Positions 52,196-61,359 of a stretch of 64,000 nt of DNA are shown here, piece by piece. A program made the position numbers and the translations under genes. Location of the stretch: NCBI RefSeq assembly GCF_022179385.1, contig NZ_BPQS01000013.1:62001-126000 (forward strand), read 5' to 3'. Within the stretch, counting starts at the first letter, position 1. Every line of letters starts with the position of its first letter. Origin of the DNA: Methylobacterium longum. GTDB lineage: Bacteria; Pseudomonadota; Alphaproteobacteria; Rhizobiales; Beijerinckiaceae. Below the pieces are notes generated by a model that was given only the letters and a program-made list of their open reading frames with translations, did not search any database and was not told the origin of the DNA.

Positions 52196-53663
52196 CGGCG
52201 GCCCGGAAGCTGGCCGCAGGGCGGGTCGCGGCGCGCAGGGTACGGCGGCGATCCCGATCGGCGCCGAGGAGGAGGGCGATGGCGCCGCCCAGCAGCAGGC
52301 CGAGCACCAGCGCCACCGGAAGGACGATCTTCGGTGAGGGCGGGAAGGTCCGCTGGCGGGCGGGCGTCGCCACCGAGATGATCCGGACGTTGGTGGTGTT
52401 GAGCCGCTCCTGCTCGCTCGCCTCGCGGGCGCGCTTCAGATAGGCCTCGTAGACGCCGCGGCGGGAGTCCAGCGTCCGCTCCAGTTCGCGCAGGCCGACA
52501 TAGGCGCGGTCGCTGGTGGTCGTCTCGGTCTTGACCCGGTCGAGGCTGGACCGGATCGCCGCCTCGCTGGCGGCGGCGCGATCGTAATCCTTCTGGGTCG
52601 TCTCGATGATCCGCTCCTTCTCGCGCTGGATCAGGCGCTGGAGATCACGCTGCTGGGCATACTGCTCGGCCATGGCCGGGTGGCGCTCACCGAGGCGGGT
52701 CGCGAGCTCGGCGGTGTTGCGGGACAGCGTGGCGTATTGCTGCCGCAGCGCCTGCATTTCGAGGGACTGGAGCATCTCGGGCAGCGCGGTGCTGGGATCC
52801 GAGGAGCGCATCCGCCGGGCCTGATCGAGGCGGGACTTCGCCTCCGCGGTCTTGATCGAGGCGGTGACGAGCTGCTGGTTCAGGTCGCCGAGCTGCTGAT
52901 CGGTGAGGAGCCGGCCGCTGGAGGCCACGAGCTTGTGATCCTCGCGATAACGGACGACGGCGCTCTCGGCCTGCTCCACATCGCGCTTCAGGTTGTTGAG
53001 GCGCCCGGCCAGGGCGTCCGAGGCGCGGCGGGCGGTGTCGGTGCGCGCCGCGGCCTCCTCGGCGAAGTAGGCGTCGCCGATGGAATTGGCGATGCGCGCG
53101 GCCTTCTCGGGATCGCGGGACTGCACCGCGACGTCGATCACGAAGGTCCGCTCGGCCCGGCGAACGCTGAGCCGGTTCTGGAGCGTGTCGAGGGCGATGT
53201 TGATCGGATCCCGGCTCGCCGGCGGGGGCATCATCCCCAGCGCGCCCTTGACCCAGTTCGTCACCGGATTGGCGCCGTCCGGCAGCACGAACTCGTCGTC
53301 CTGATCGAGGTGCAGCTTCGCGATGACCCGGCGCAGGACGTTGTCGGACTGGATCACCCGCACTTGGCTCTCGGCGATCGAGACGCCGCTGTCGGCCTGC
53401 GGCTGACGGGCGTTGACGTCGTTCTCGACCACCCGCAGGTCGCTCGGATCCACGAGGATCTGGATGCTCGATGTGTAGCGCGGCGGGAGCAGGCCCAGCA
53501 GGGCGACCGCCGCGGCGACCATGAACAGCGCGCCGAGGATGATGAAGCCTCCGCCCCGCCACAGGCGCCGCAGGATCACGCGCGGCTCCGTCCGCGGTGT
53601 CGTCTGCGGCAGCACCATGCGGATGGGCTGCTCACCGCTCATGCGCGTCGAGAAGTCGAACAT
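52188..53663 (-). CDS. Exopolysaccharide chain-length determinant (GumC/Wzz-like, no kinase domain)
   Basis: A 491-residue inner-membrane protein with a helix near residues 38-58, the Wzz domain (IQILVDPSDLRVVENDVNAR), long periplasmic coiled coils (about 190-420), a second helix near 445-465 and a short basic tail. It corresponds to the first two thirds of the protein at 25605-27710 (compare SQVRVIQSDNVLRRVI with SQVKVIESDAVLGRAV) but lacks any ATPase part. Start at ATG 53663 (MFDFSTRM). It would set polymer length together with a separate kinase or export protein, not seen here. Confidence 0.85.
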   Translation of the reverse strand: MFDFSTRMSGEQPIRMVLPQTTPRTEPRVILRRLWRGGGFIILGALFMVAAAVALLGLLPPRYTSSIQILVDPSDLRVVENDVNARQPQADSGVSIAESQVRVIQSDNVLRRVIAKLHLDQDDEFVLPDGANPVTNWVKGALGMMPPPASRDPINIALDTLQNRLSVRRAERTFVIDVAVQSRDPEKAARIANSIGDAYFAEEAAARTDTARRASDALAGRLNNLKRDVEQAESAVVRYREDHKLVASSGRLLTDQQLGDLNQQLVTASIKTAEAKSRLDQARRMRSSDPSTALPEMLQSLEMQALRQQYATLSRNTAELATRLGERHPAMAEQYAQQRDLQRLIQREKERIIETTQKDYDRAAASEAAIRSSLDRVKTETTTSDRAYVGLRELERTLDSRRGVYEAYLKRAREASEQERLNTTNVRIISVATPARQRTFPPSPKIVLPVALVLGLLLGGAIALLLGADRDRRRTLRAATRPAASFRAADA

Positions 53664-53944
53664 ACGCCTCGCTCCCTGACCTGTCGGGGCGGACCACACC
53701 GCCCACCGCCGCCCTCCGGATCCGTCCCGCTTCCGATCGGCTATGTGCCGATCCGGGACAGGTTCTGGATCGAGGCAGTGTCTTCGCCGACACTCCAGCA
53801 ATCAGCATACCGAACAAGTAATCTCGTCGTGATGCAGGTTCGGCGAGCAGGAAACCCACAGATATCCCCGGCTGAATCGTCCTTAACTGCCTCGGCTCTT
53901 AGGTAGGAACAGCCACGCTTCCGCCTCGGACCGCGTGCCTGGTC
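53664..53944. other. Gap upstream of the second chain-length gene
   Basis: A 281-base intergenic region between two minus-strand glycan genes. It contains an AT-enriched stretch at 53795-53830 (CAGCATACCGAACAAGTAATC) that may hold the promoter of the chain-length and WecB-like genes. No coding frame or stable hairpin stands out. Confidence 0.3.
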
Positions 53945-55051
53945 TCACACGGGCGCGTGCGGCCGGACGACCGACTCCGCGGCGTCGTAGGCCGCCCCGT
54001 CGCCCGTGAGAAACCGGCGGAAGCGCCCCGCGTCCGCGTCCGCCGCCGCGTTCCAGCGCGCGACGTTGCCCCGGCTGGCCCGGGCTGCCCGCGACAGGCC
54101 GCCGGCCGCGATCCAGGCAGCCAGGATCCGGGCGGCGGCCTCCGGATCCTCCGGCCGGATCAGCAGGCCCGAGGCGCCCAGGACCTCCCGGAATACGGGA
54201 TCGTCCGGCGCCGCAACCGGCAGGCCGCCATGCTGTACCTCCAGGAGCGGCAGGCCGAGCCCCTCCGCCTTCGAGGTGCAGAGCAGCAGGTGGCACGAGG
54301 CGGCGAGGCTGCGCAGCCCGGCATCGGGCAGGTAGCCGTGCCGGTGCAGGAAGGTGGGTGGATCCTGCAGGAAATCGTGCCGGCCCCAGCCGACCCGGCC
54401 CACGAGGTGCAGCTCGGCCGGGACGCCGGCCCGGTTCAGCGCCGCCGTCAGGGCGAGGGCCGCCGGGTAGTTCTTGCGCGGCTCGATCGTCCCGATGGCG
54501 AGGAGCCGCAGCGTCGTTCCGGCCTCGTAGGAGGCCGGCCCAGTCAGGCCGCCGAGGCCGAACGCATCGCGCACGGCCGGTCGCAGCAGGGCGACCCGAG
54601 CGCTCCTGGCGCAGACCGCGCGCACGGCCTCGCCGGTGGTGCGGCTGTTGACGAACAGGTTCGGGCACCAGCGCAGAGCCAGGGCGAAGCTCGGGCTCAT
54701 GTAGAGCCGGCTGCGCAGGCTCAGATCCTCCTTCCGGGTGAGCAGGAACGTGTCGTGGACGTAGAGGAGGCATCGCGCCGCCGCGACGGCGCAGAGCGGT
54801 CCCGGTGGAAAGCCGGGGAAGAGGAAGAGCGCGTCCCGGTCCAGCACAGTGCGCAGCGGTAGACCCACCTGCTGGGTGGCGATCATGCCGGGCAGCGACC
54901 CACTGGCGACCGGCCGGATCTCGTGTGGTCCCAAGCTGTCCGGCGCGAACAGGTCCAGGGTGACCCGCTCGATCCCGGTCACGTGCCCGCGCAGATGCGT
55001 CTGGTCGATGTAGATTCTCCGGGGTGCGGCGCGCCGCGTCGCTTCCGTCAC
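53945..55051 (-). CDS. Glycosyltransferase family 4/1
   Basis: A 368-residue GT-B enzyme. N-terminal domain starts RRIYIDQTHLRGHVTGIERV, a common opening for mannosyl- and rhamnosyltransferases of exopolysaccharide loci; the C-terminal domain has LLAIGTIEPRKNYPAALALT (EPRKN motif) and CTSKAEGLGLPLLEVQHGGL. No membrane segment. Its start overlaps the stop of the larger glycosyltransferase (55048-55051). Sugar specificity unknown. Confidence 0.87.
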   Translation of the reverse strand: MTEATRRAAPRRIYIDQTHLRGHVTGIERVTLDLFAPDSLGPHEIRPVASGSLPGMIATQQVGLPLRTVLDRDALFLFPGFPPGPLCAVAAARCLLYVHDTFLLTRKEDLSLRSRLYMSPSFALALRWCPNLFVNSRTTGEAVRAVCARSARVALLRPAVRDAFGLGGLTGPASYEAGTTLRLLAIGTIEPRKNYPAALALTAALNRAGVPAELHLVGRVGWGRHDFLQDPPTFLHRHGYLPDAGLRSLAASCHLLLCTSKAEGLGLPLLEVQHGGLPVAAPDDPVFREVLGASGLLIRPEDPEAAARILAAWIAAGGLSRAARASRGNVARWNAAADADAGRFRRFLTGDGAAYDAAESVVRPHAPV

Positions 55052-57024
55052 CGGGCGCTCCGCCGCAATCGCCCCGCGAGGTACAGGCAGCGGCGGACGA
55101 AGAGCGGCATCCGGCGCCCGAGGACCATCTGCTTGGCGCGCCGCAGCCGGCGCACCAGCGGCCGCGAAGCCGCCGGGACCGTGCCGGCCGCCCCCCGCTG
55201 CCGCCGGGACGCGAAGGGGAAGTGGCCGAGCATCGCCGGCGCGAAGGCGAGCCGTGCCGATGCGTCCCGCAGCCCGTGGCTCCGGAAGATCGCGTCCAGC
55301 GACAGGGCGGCGGCGGCCGGGCTGTAGCGACTCTCCAGGGCGATCCGCGCGAAGGCGCCCAGACGCGCTCGCGCCTCCGCGTCCGCGACCAGATCCACCA
55401 AGGCCTCGGCGAGGGCACCCGGCCGCACCGGCACGAGGCGGCCGGACACGCCGTCGATCACCGCGGAGGTCAGCCCGGAGGTGCGGTAGGCCAGGGTCGG
55501 CACGCCGCAGAGGCCCGCCTCGATGGGGGTCTGGCCCAGGGTTTCGTGACGGCTTGCCGTGACGTGGAGATCGCAGGCCCCGTACCAGGCGGCCAGAGTC
55601 TCCTCGTCGGCGATCAGACCCGGCGCGAACAGCGCCGGGACGCCGAGCCGGGCCGGATCGTCGAGGCGGCCGATCGCCACCACGGCGACGCCCGGCCGCG
55701 CCACGGCCTGGAGCGCGGCCCGCAGGTCCGGAAAGCCTTTGTCGGGGCCGTCGACGATCACGGCCGAGACCAGGATCAGCACGGCGTCGTCCGGCAGACC
55801 GAGCCGGCGGCGCAGGGCTGCACGGTCACCCGGCCGGAACACGCCGGTCGGGAAGGCCAGCTGGATCCGCTCCGCCGCGGCGCCGGTTGGCGCGAGGTCC
55901 CGGGCGCGTGCAAGGGTCCAGTCGGAATTGGCGAGCAGCCACGGGCCCTCTGGACCCGCCAGGGCCGCGCGCTTGCGGACATGCATGTCGGCGATCCGGC
56001 CCGGAGCCAGCTCCGGATATTCGTCCGGGCCGGGGCAGGCGGCATCGCAGCCGATCTTCGCGCGGCCGCAGTCACGGGGATGGCAGCACCGGCCCGTGAG
56101 CGGGAACAGGTCGTGCAGGACGAGGGCGACCGGCCCCCGGCGGGCGAGGCGGCCGACGACGTCGAGGCTTCGGGTCGCGCCGTGGAGGTTTCCGGCGAGA
56201 ACGAGGTCGGGTGCGGCCGACGCGATCGCCGCCTCGGCCCGGGGGAAGCTGTCGGTCCACTCGGCCGCCTCGGGACGCGTGCTCAGGGCGATGTCGGTGA
56301 CGCGATGGCCCGCGAGTGCCAGCGCCTCCGCGAGCCGGCGCTGCGCGACGCCGGCGCCCCCCTGCGTGCCGAGGCCGGTGAGCGAGACGATCGACAGGCC
56401 CGCCGGCTGCGGCCTCGGCGTCGCGGTCAGCCTCTGGAGCAGCACCGGCCGGCCGATGCGCACACGGTGATCCTCGGGGAGCGCCGACCAAGCCGCCGCA
56501 TCCGGCATTCCGTCGGGACCGGTGCGCGTCCCCGCGTCGAGTGCCGCCCGGCTCCAGAGGATCTCGCCGCCCGTGAACGGCGTGCCGACCGACGCTTCCG
56601 CCGCTGCCGGAGCATCCAGGGCACGGACCGCGTCGTCGAACAGGACCCGCAGCCCGGCGACGGCGGAGGCGCCGGTCAGGGCCGCCTCCAGCGCCAGGGC
56701 GGTCAGCGCCCCCGGGGCGAGGAGGTCGCCCGCGCGGAGCCAGAGCAGGTGGTCGATGCCCGGGTCGGTGAGCAGCTCCGCGAATGCCGCGCCGCCGGTT
56801 CGGCGAGCCAGGACATCGTGCCGGGCTTCCGGGTAGCCCTGACGCAGGACCGAGGCGACGGTCCCGGAGAGGTCGGCACCATCATCGGCCGCGGTGACGA
56901 CGCGGATCCGCGGCCAGGGCTGCCCGTCGGGGAGCGAGGCGGGACGGGGGAGGCCAGTGGCCGGTCCGAACGGCCAAGCATCGATGCCGTGGGCGGGGCT
57001 CGGCGGGGCGGTGGCTTCGGTCAC
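55048..57024 (-). CDS. Two-domain glycosyltransferase (partial GT2-like plus GT4)
   Basis: A 658-residue protein. Residues 30-200 resemble a GT2 nucleotide-sugar domain (RIRVVTAADDGADLSGTVAS, LLWLRAGDLLAPGALTALAL) but without a clear DxD acceptor motif. Residues 210-600 form a GT-B enzyme (SIVSLTGLGTQGGAGVAQRR, HDLFPLTGRCCHP, VSAVIVDGPDKGFPDL, ASRHETLGQTPIEAGLCG). A basic tail (RRLRRAKQMVLGRRM) ends it. First gene of the minus-strand second glycan cluster. Confidence 0.85.
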   Translation of the reverse strand: MTEATAPPSPAHGIDAWPFGPATGLPRPASLPDGQPWPRIRVVTAADDGADLSGTVASVLRQGYPEARHDVLARRTGGAAFAELLTDPGIDHLLWLRAGDLLAPGALTALALEAALTGASAVAGLRVLFDDAVRALDAPAAAEASVGTPFTGGEILWSRAALDAGTRTGPDGMPDAAAWSALPEDHRVRIGRPVLLQRLTATPRPQPAGLSIVSLTGLGTQGGAGVAQRRLAEALALAGHRVTDIALSTRPEAAEWTDSFPRAEAAIASAAPDLVLAGNLHGATRSLDVVGRLARRGPVALVLHDLFPLTGRCCHPRDCGRAKIGCDAACPGPDEYPELAPGRIADMHVRKRAALAGPEGPWLLANSDWTLARARDLAPTGAAAERIQLAFPTGVFRPGDRAALRRRLGLPDDAVLILVSAVIVDGPDKGFPDLRAALQAVARPGVAVVAIGRLDDPARLGVPALFAPGLIADEETLAAWYGACDLHVTASRHETLGQTPIEAGLCGVPTLAYRTSGLTSAVIDGVSGRLVPVRPGALAEALVDLVADAEARARLGAFARIALESRYSPAAAALSLDAIFRSHGLRDASARLAFAPAMLGHFPFASRRQRGAAGTVPAASRPLVRRLRRAKQMVLGRRMPLFVRRCLYLAGRLRRSAR

Positions 57025-57376
57025 GGCGATATCGGCGGCGTATGGGGCATCGTGCTGGCGTCGAGCCTGGACGCGAATGTTGAAGATTGCCTCTCGGTGG
57101 CGCCACCCTCCCGGGCTGACACCTCGGCCTCAAGCTTCTGCCGCCGTCCTGGCGTGCAGGGCGAAGGAACCCAGCGGCGCCGCGTTCTCTGGCGTCGCCC
57201 CGCCCCGGGGCACCGCGCGATGACGCGATGGAGCGTCGCACGGCGCGGTCCACGGGGGAGGGTCGCCCTCGAGACGGTCGTTCCTTTCACCCTTGCGAGG
57301 GCCGGCCGGACCGAGGCGCCCGGCGGCAGGCTGCCGGCGACCGCGCCCGAAACGTGCTTCGACCTGTCTCGCCCGA
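57025..57376. other. Gap between second glycan cluster and selD
   Basis: A 352-base stretch without a recognisable gene. It should contain the promoter of the minus-strand glycosyltransferase operon. Open frames on both strands show arginine/proline-rich shadow composition. No repeat or T-tract terminator was noticed. Confidence 0.35.
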
Positions 57377-58423
57377 TCAGACGTGCACGCGGATGCGCGC
57401 CGGACCCGCTTCCATTCGCCCGATCCGGGCGGCCGACAGGTAGCCGGACGCGCGGATGCGCTGCAGGATCGCGTCCGCCCGGTCCGCCGCGCAGGTGACG
57501 AGCAGGCCGCCGGAGGTCTGCGGATCGGTGAGGAGGTGGCGGCGCCAGTCGGAAAAGCCGTCGGGCAGATCGACGTCGCCGCCAAAGGCCGCCCAGTTGC
57601 GGTGCGAGGCCCCCGTGACGAAGCCTTCCTGGACCAGTGCCTCCGCCCGGGGCAGCAGCGGCAGCGCGTCGGCGTCAAGGGCGAGCGTCAGCCCGGCGCC
57701 ACGGGCGAGTTCGAGGCCGTGGCCGAGGATGCCGAAGCCGGTCACGTCGGTCAGGGCGTGCACGGCGGGCTCGCCGGCGAGTTCCGGGCCGATCCGGTTG
57801 AGCAGGGTGGTGGTGGCGATGAAGTCGCCGTAGCCGGACGGGTCGAGGGCTGCGTGCTTGATCGCCGCCGAGTAGACGCCGACCCCCAGCGCCTTCGTCA
57901 GGATCACGGCGTCTCCCGCCAGGGCGTCGGCGTTGCGCCGCACCGCCTCCCGGCGGCAGGTGCCGATCACCGCGAGCCCGTAGATCGGTTCCGGCGCGTC
58001 GATCGAGTGGCCGCCGGCCACTGGAATCCCCGCTTCGGCGCACTTCTCCGCGCCGCCCCGCAAAATCTGCGCGACCATCTCGGGGGCGATCTTGCCGACC
58101 GGCATGCCGAGGATCGCCAGCGCCAGGAGCGGCCGGCCGCCCATGGCGTAGACGTCCGAGATGGCGTTCGTCGCCGCGATCCGGCCGAAATCGACGGGAT
58201 CGTCCACCATCGGCGTGAAGAAATCCGTGGTGGCGATCACGCAGGTCCCGTCGTCGAGCTCCCAGACCGCGGCGTCGTCGGAGGTCTCGTTGCCGACGAG
58301 CAGCCGCTCGAACGGACCGGCGACCGGCTGTGCGGCGAGGAGCTGGCGCAGCGTCGCCGGGTCGAGCTTGCAGCCGCATCCTCCGCCGTGGGCGAGGCTG
58401 GTCAGGCGGGGGATCTCGGTCAT
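57377..58423 (-). CDS. selD: Selenide, water dikinase
   Basis: Makes selenophosphate from selenide and ATP, the donor for selenocysteine and 2-selenouridine. The 348-residue protein has the mobile N-terminal loop GGGCGCKL with Cys at the position that is Sec in some homologues, the ATP/Mg motifs [23 protein letters not shown] and [14 protein letters not shown], and the C-terminal [11 protein letters not shown]. Start at ATG 58423 (MTEIPRLTS). No selA, selB, tRNA-Sec or selenouridine synthase gene is in the window. Confidence 0.95.
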   Translation of the reverse strand: MTEIPRLTSLAHGGGCGCKLDPATLRQLLAAQPVAGPFERLLVGNETSDDAAVWELDDGTCVIATTDFFTPMVDDPVDFGRIAATNAISDVYAMGGRPLLALAILGMPVGKIAPEMVAQILRGGAEKCAEAGIPVAGGHSIDAPEPIYGLAVIGTCRREAVRRNADALAGDAVILTKALGVGVYSAAIKHAALDPSGYGDFIATTTLLNRIGPELAGEPAVHALTDVTGFGILGHGLELARGAGLTLALDADALPLLPRAEALVQEGFVTGASHRNWAAFGGDVDLPDGFSDWRRHLLTDPQTSGGLLVTCAADRADAILQRIRASGYLSAARIGRMEAGPARIRVHV

Positions 58424-58470
58424 CGCGGGGCTCCAATCCGTCTGCCGCGGACCGTCGCCCGCACCGATCC

Positions 58471-59190
58471 TCAGTAGCGCGTCGTCACGGCGTTGAGCCA
58501 GTCCGGCGAGGCCGAGACGAAGGCAGCCTCCGCGCGCTTGTCCAGCCCCGTCAGGACCAGAACGCCGAGCACGACCATCAACGCGCCGAGGCCGGCCTTC
58601 ACGCTCCGGCCCACCGTCGCCAGATGTCCGCGCCAGCGGAGCAGGGCCTCGCGGGAGGCGAAGCCGAGCAGCACCAGCGGCAGGGCTGCCCCGATCCCGA
58701 AGGCGAGCATCGTGACCGCCACGCTCCCGAGGTTCTCGCCCCGCGCCGCCATCAGCGAGGCGGCCCCGAGGGTCGGGCCCACGCAGGGGCTCCACGCCGC
58801 TCCCAGCAGCACGCCCACGAGGAACTGGCCCGGCAGACCGGCCGAACCGAAGCCGCCGAAGCGCTCCTCGGCCCAGGAGCCCACCGGTCCGGCGGCGGTC
58901 GCAACCCGGGCCTGGAGCCGCGGCAGCATCAGAACGAAACCGAGGATCATCAGAAGGACCGCACCGGCGCGCCGGAACACGTCGCCGTCGAGCCCTATCG
59001 CGAAACCGATCGTCGCCACGAACAGGCCGATCGCCGTGAACGAGAGGGCGAGGCCGGCTGCCAGCGCCACGGGGCCGAGCCGATGCTCCGAGGCCGCCGT
59101 CCCGAGGACGATCGGCACCAGCGGAAGCACGCAGGGCGAGAGCACCGACAGGAGCCCGGCCAGGAACGCGAAGCCCACATTCCCCAGCAT
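58471..59190 (-). CDS. ccdA: CcdA-type thiol reductant membrane transporter
   Basis: A 239-residue six-helix protein carrying electrons from cytosolic thioredoxin across the membrane to CcmG-type proteins. Conserved membrane cysteines are in [18 protein letters not shown] (helix 1) and [16 protein letters not shown] (helix 4). It lacks the periplasmic domains of DsbD, defining the short CcdA form. It supports the ccmCDG genes at 5.2-6.8 kb. Gap of 47 bases upstream of selD on the same strand. Confidence 0.9.
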   Translation of the reverse strand: MLGNVGFAFLAGLLSVLSPCVLPLVPIVLGTAASEHRLGPVALAAGLALSFTAIGLFVATIGFAIGLDGDVFRRAGAVLLMILGFVLMLPRLQARVATAAGPVGSWAEERFGGFGSAGLPGQFLVGVLLGAAWSPCVGPTLGAASLMAARGENLGSVAVTMLAFGIGAALPLVLLGFASREALLRWRGHLATVGRSVKAGLGALMVVLGVLVLTGLDKRAEAAFVSASPDWLNAVTTRY

Positions 59191-59346
59191 GAATCCATCC
59201 CCGTCGTTCGGCCCGCGCCGGAGGCTTCGCGCCTGCGGCGCGGGCCGTCAACGCGTGCGCCGATCACAGCGGCGCGGGAACCCGCGCGCGCACGGAGCGC
59301 TTCGGCGCCTGTACGCCGGATCGGCGGGCCTCGGCGGAGCCGGCAG

Positions 59347-59856
59347 GTGACCATCTACTTCACGGGCGACACGCATTTCGGTGACCAGCGGGCGCTGCGC
59401 TTCGACCACCGTCCCTATCCGGACCTCGCCGCCCACGATGCCGGCCTGATCGCGGCCTGGAACGCCGCGGTGGCGCCGGACGACACCGTCTGGCACCTCG
59501 GCGACTTCGCCCTCGGCCCGGGCGGTGCGCGGATCCGCGAGATCCTCGACGCCCTCAACGGCGAGAAGCACCTGATCGTCGGTAACAACGACGGGCCGGA
59601 GACCCTCGCGGCGCCCGGATGGGCCTCCGTCCGCCACTACGCGGAATTTCCGGTCGAGGGACGGATGGTCGTGCTCTGCCACTACGCGTTCCGCACGTGG
59701 AACGGGATGAGCCGGGGCGCCCTCAACCTGCACGGCCACAGCCACGGCAAGCTCACGCCGATGCCGAAACAGTACGATGTCGGCGTCGATCCGATGGGGC
59801 CGGCGCCCGTTCCGCTCTCCGCGATTCTCGCTTCACGCCGGCGCCGGAAGAGCTGA
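59347..59856 (+). CDS. Small metallophosphoesterase
   Basis: A 169-residue calcineurin-like phosphoesterase. Motifs are complete and ordered: YFTGDTHFGD, HLGDFALG, VGNNDGPE, LCHYAFRTW and LHGHSHGKL. The start is GTG 59347 (VTIYFTGD); the size and the HLGDF/GNND pattern match a family of small phage- and plasmid-like phosphoesterases of unknown substrate. Divergent from ccdA. Confidence 0.85.
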   Translation: MTIYFTGDTHFGDQRALRFDHRPYPDLAAHDAGLIAAWNAAVAPDDTVWHLGDFALGPGGARIREILDALNGEKHLIVGNNDGPETLAAPGWASVRHYAEFPVEGRMVVLCHYAFRTWNGMSRGALNLHGHSHGKLTPMPKQYDVGVDPMGPAPVPLSAILASRRRRKS

Positions 59857-59973
59857 TCCGGACCGGAACCTTCACGTCAGCTTCACCGTTTCAGCGGACA
59901 GAGACGGGGTGGACAAGAGCCAGCCCGAGCAACCCGGCAGTCCCGACCCGGACCTGCCTCCACAACGTGTTCA

Positions 59974-60318
59974 GTGAGTAATCCCGTGAGTGCCAGTTCG
60001 GCCACTCCCAGCCGCCTCGCTGCCGGCTTCGCCGGCATCCTGACCGGCCTCTTCGTGACCACGTCGGCGCTGGCCCTGCCGTCCTGCCTGGAGGCTCAAC
60101 GCAAGATCGACGAGGCCAATGCGCTCCGGTTCCAGGCGCGCGAGGAGGCCCGACTGGGCAACCACGACCGTGTCTGCGACACGCTCGACGAGGTGGGCGA
60201 CCGCTACGACGATGCCCGCGACGCCTTCGAGCGATGCGGGGAGGGCGTGGTCGCGATCGACCTCCGCAGCGAGCTGCGCGGCCTGCGGATCGCCAAGAAA
60301 ATCAACCGCTGCGACTGA
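59974..60318 (+). CDS. Small secreted hypothetical protein
   Basis: A 114-residue protein starting at GTG 59974 (or GTG 59986) with a signal sequence (RLAAGFAGILTGLFVTTSAL, cleavage near ALALP). The mature part has four cysteines (PSCLEAQRKI, RVCDTLDEVG, ERCGEGVVAI, INRCD) and charged helices. Similar in layout to the secreted four-cysteine protein at 46856, but no clear sequence match. Function unknown. Confidence 0.65.
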   Translation: MSNPVSASSATPSRLAAGFAGILTGLFVTTSALALPSCLEAQRKIDEANALRFQAREEARLGNHDRVCDTLDEVGDRYDDARDAFERCGEGVVAIDLRSELRGLRIAKKINRCD

Positions 60319-60406
60319 CCGGGTGCGCCACCGCACCTCGGGCAGCCCTGCCCGATCTCATCATCCCGACATGCGCGACTCACGTCGCCGATAAGGTTCT
60401 GCGCCG

Positions 60407-60547
60407 ATGATTCCTGCCACGCTTTCCAATGAGCTCCCGTCCGCAACCGCCGGACACACCGGTCCGTCCTTCGCGGCGGCCCTGTGCGGCTTCGTCAGCA
60501 CCACCGTCGCCACGACGATGCTGCTCGTGCTCCTCGGCGCGCTCTGA
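60407..60547 (+). CDS. Very small single-helix membrane protein
   Basis: A 46-residue reading frame from ATG 60407 to TGA 60547. The N-terminal half is neutral (PATLSNELPSATAG) and the rest is a single hydrophobic helix (FAAALCGFVSTTVATTMLLV, then LLGAL). Codon use fits the neighbours. It could be a real small membrane protein; evidence is composition only. Confidence 0.45.
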   Translation: MIPATLSNELPSATAGHTGPSFAAALCGFVSTTVATTMLLVLLGAL

Positions 60548-60561
60548 TCGGGACACCGTGA

Positions 60562-60807
60562 TCACGGTGCGACCGACCAGAACCGCTGGCGGTTGAACAG
60601 CATGTCCTGCGTGCCGACCCGCGGGGCCGGCTCCGCCCGCCGGCTGCAATCGGGCTCGGCGGGTTTCGTCACGGCCGCGAGGGTCGTGGGCGCCGATGTC
60701 GGTTTGAAGCCCAACCGCGCCTGAATCTCAGGGTGGCGCGCTGCCGTGATGGTCAGCACGCAGGCGATCAGGCCGCCGGCAACGGTTCCGAGAAAGAAGT
60801 TCAGCAT
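60562..60807 (-). CDS. Small membrane-anchored hypothetical protein
   Basis: An 81-residue protein with an N-terminal helix (LNFFLGTVAGGLIACVLTIT) and a soluble tail (RHPEIQARLGFKPTSAPTTL) ending RQRFWSVAP. Start ATG 60807. No domain recognised. Divergent from flaF by 167 bases. Confidence 0.5.
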   Translation of the reverse strand: MLNFFLGTVAGGLIACVLTITAARHPEIQARLGFKPTSAPTTLAAVTKPAEPDCSRRAEPAPRVGTQDMLFNRQRFWSVAP

Positions 60808-60974
60808 CGGTGGCCCGGTCCGGGGCCGTGTCCTTGAGGCCCGAAGTTGTCGTCGTCGTCCAACCCGGCGGGATCATGGCGGATCTGACGCTCACGCGGT
60901 TTTAACTCCTGCTCTGCGACAGCTACGCGCAAGCCTGCGTTGCAGGCGTGTCAGATGCCGGGGGTGGATCACCG

Positions 60975-61346
60975 ATGAACAACGCCGCCAACGCCTACGC
61001 CAAGACCGCGCACAGCGCGCTGACGCCACGCGAGGCCGAGTCCGCGCTCCTGATCAAGGCGGCACAACGCCTGATCGGCGCCAGCCAAGGACTCGCCTCC
61101 GGTGAGACCAGTCGCCTCAACGAGGCCTTGTCTTACAATCAGCGCGTGTGGACGCTGCTGAGCTCCGAAGCGACGGCCGACGAGAACCCGCTCCCCGCCG
61201 ACGTCAAGCAGGGCGTCGGTCGCCTGGGCGTGTTCGTCCTGCGCACCTGCGTCGACGCGATGATCGCGCCGACCCCGGAGAAGATCGCGTCGCTCGTGTC
61301 GATCAACAACCACGTCGCGGCCGGACTGCAGGGCAACCCGGGCTGA
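60975..61346 (+). CDS. flaF: Flagellar biosynthesis regulator FlaF
   Basis: A 123-residue protein of the FlaF family, which couples flagellin translation and assembly in alphaproteobacteria as counterpart of FlbT. Typical features are NAYAKTAHSALTPREAESAL, the helix LIKAAQRLIGASQ, LNEALSYNQRVWTLLSSEA and VFVLRTCVDAMIAP. Start at ATG 60975. The partner flbT lies tail-to-tail only 13 bases away on the other strand. Confidence 0.9.
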   Translation: MNNAANAYAKTAHSALTPREAESALLIKAAQRLIGASQGLASGETSRLNEALSYNQRVWTLLSSEATADENPLPADVKQGVGRLGVFVLRTCVDAMIAPTPEKIASLVSINNHVAAGLQGNPG

Positions 61347-61359
61347 ACCCGGCCGGCGC

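Noticed and set aside
55024-57498. Plus-strand open frame of 824 codons
   Set aside because: Antisense to two overlapping glycosyltransferases with clear GT4 motifs; composition is typical of a reverse-frame shadow.
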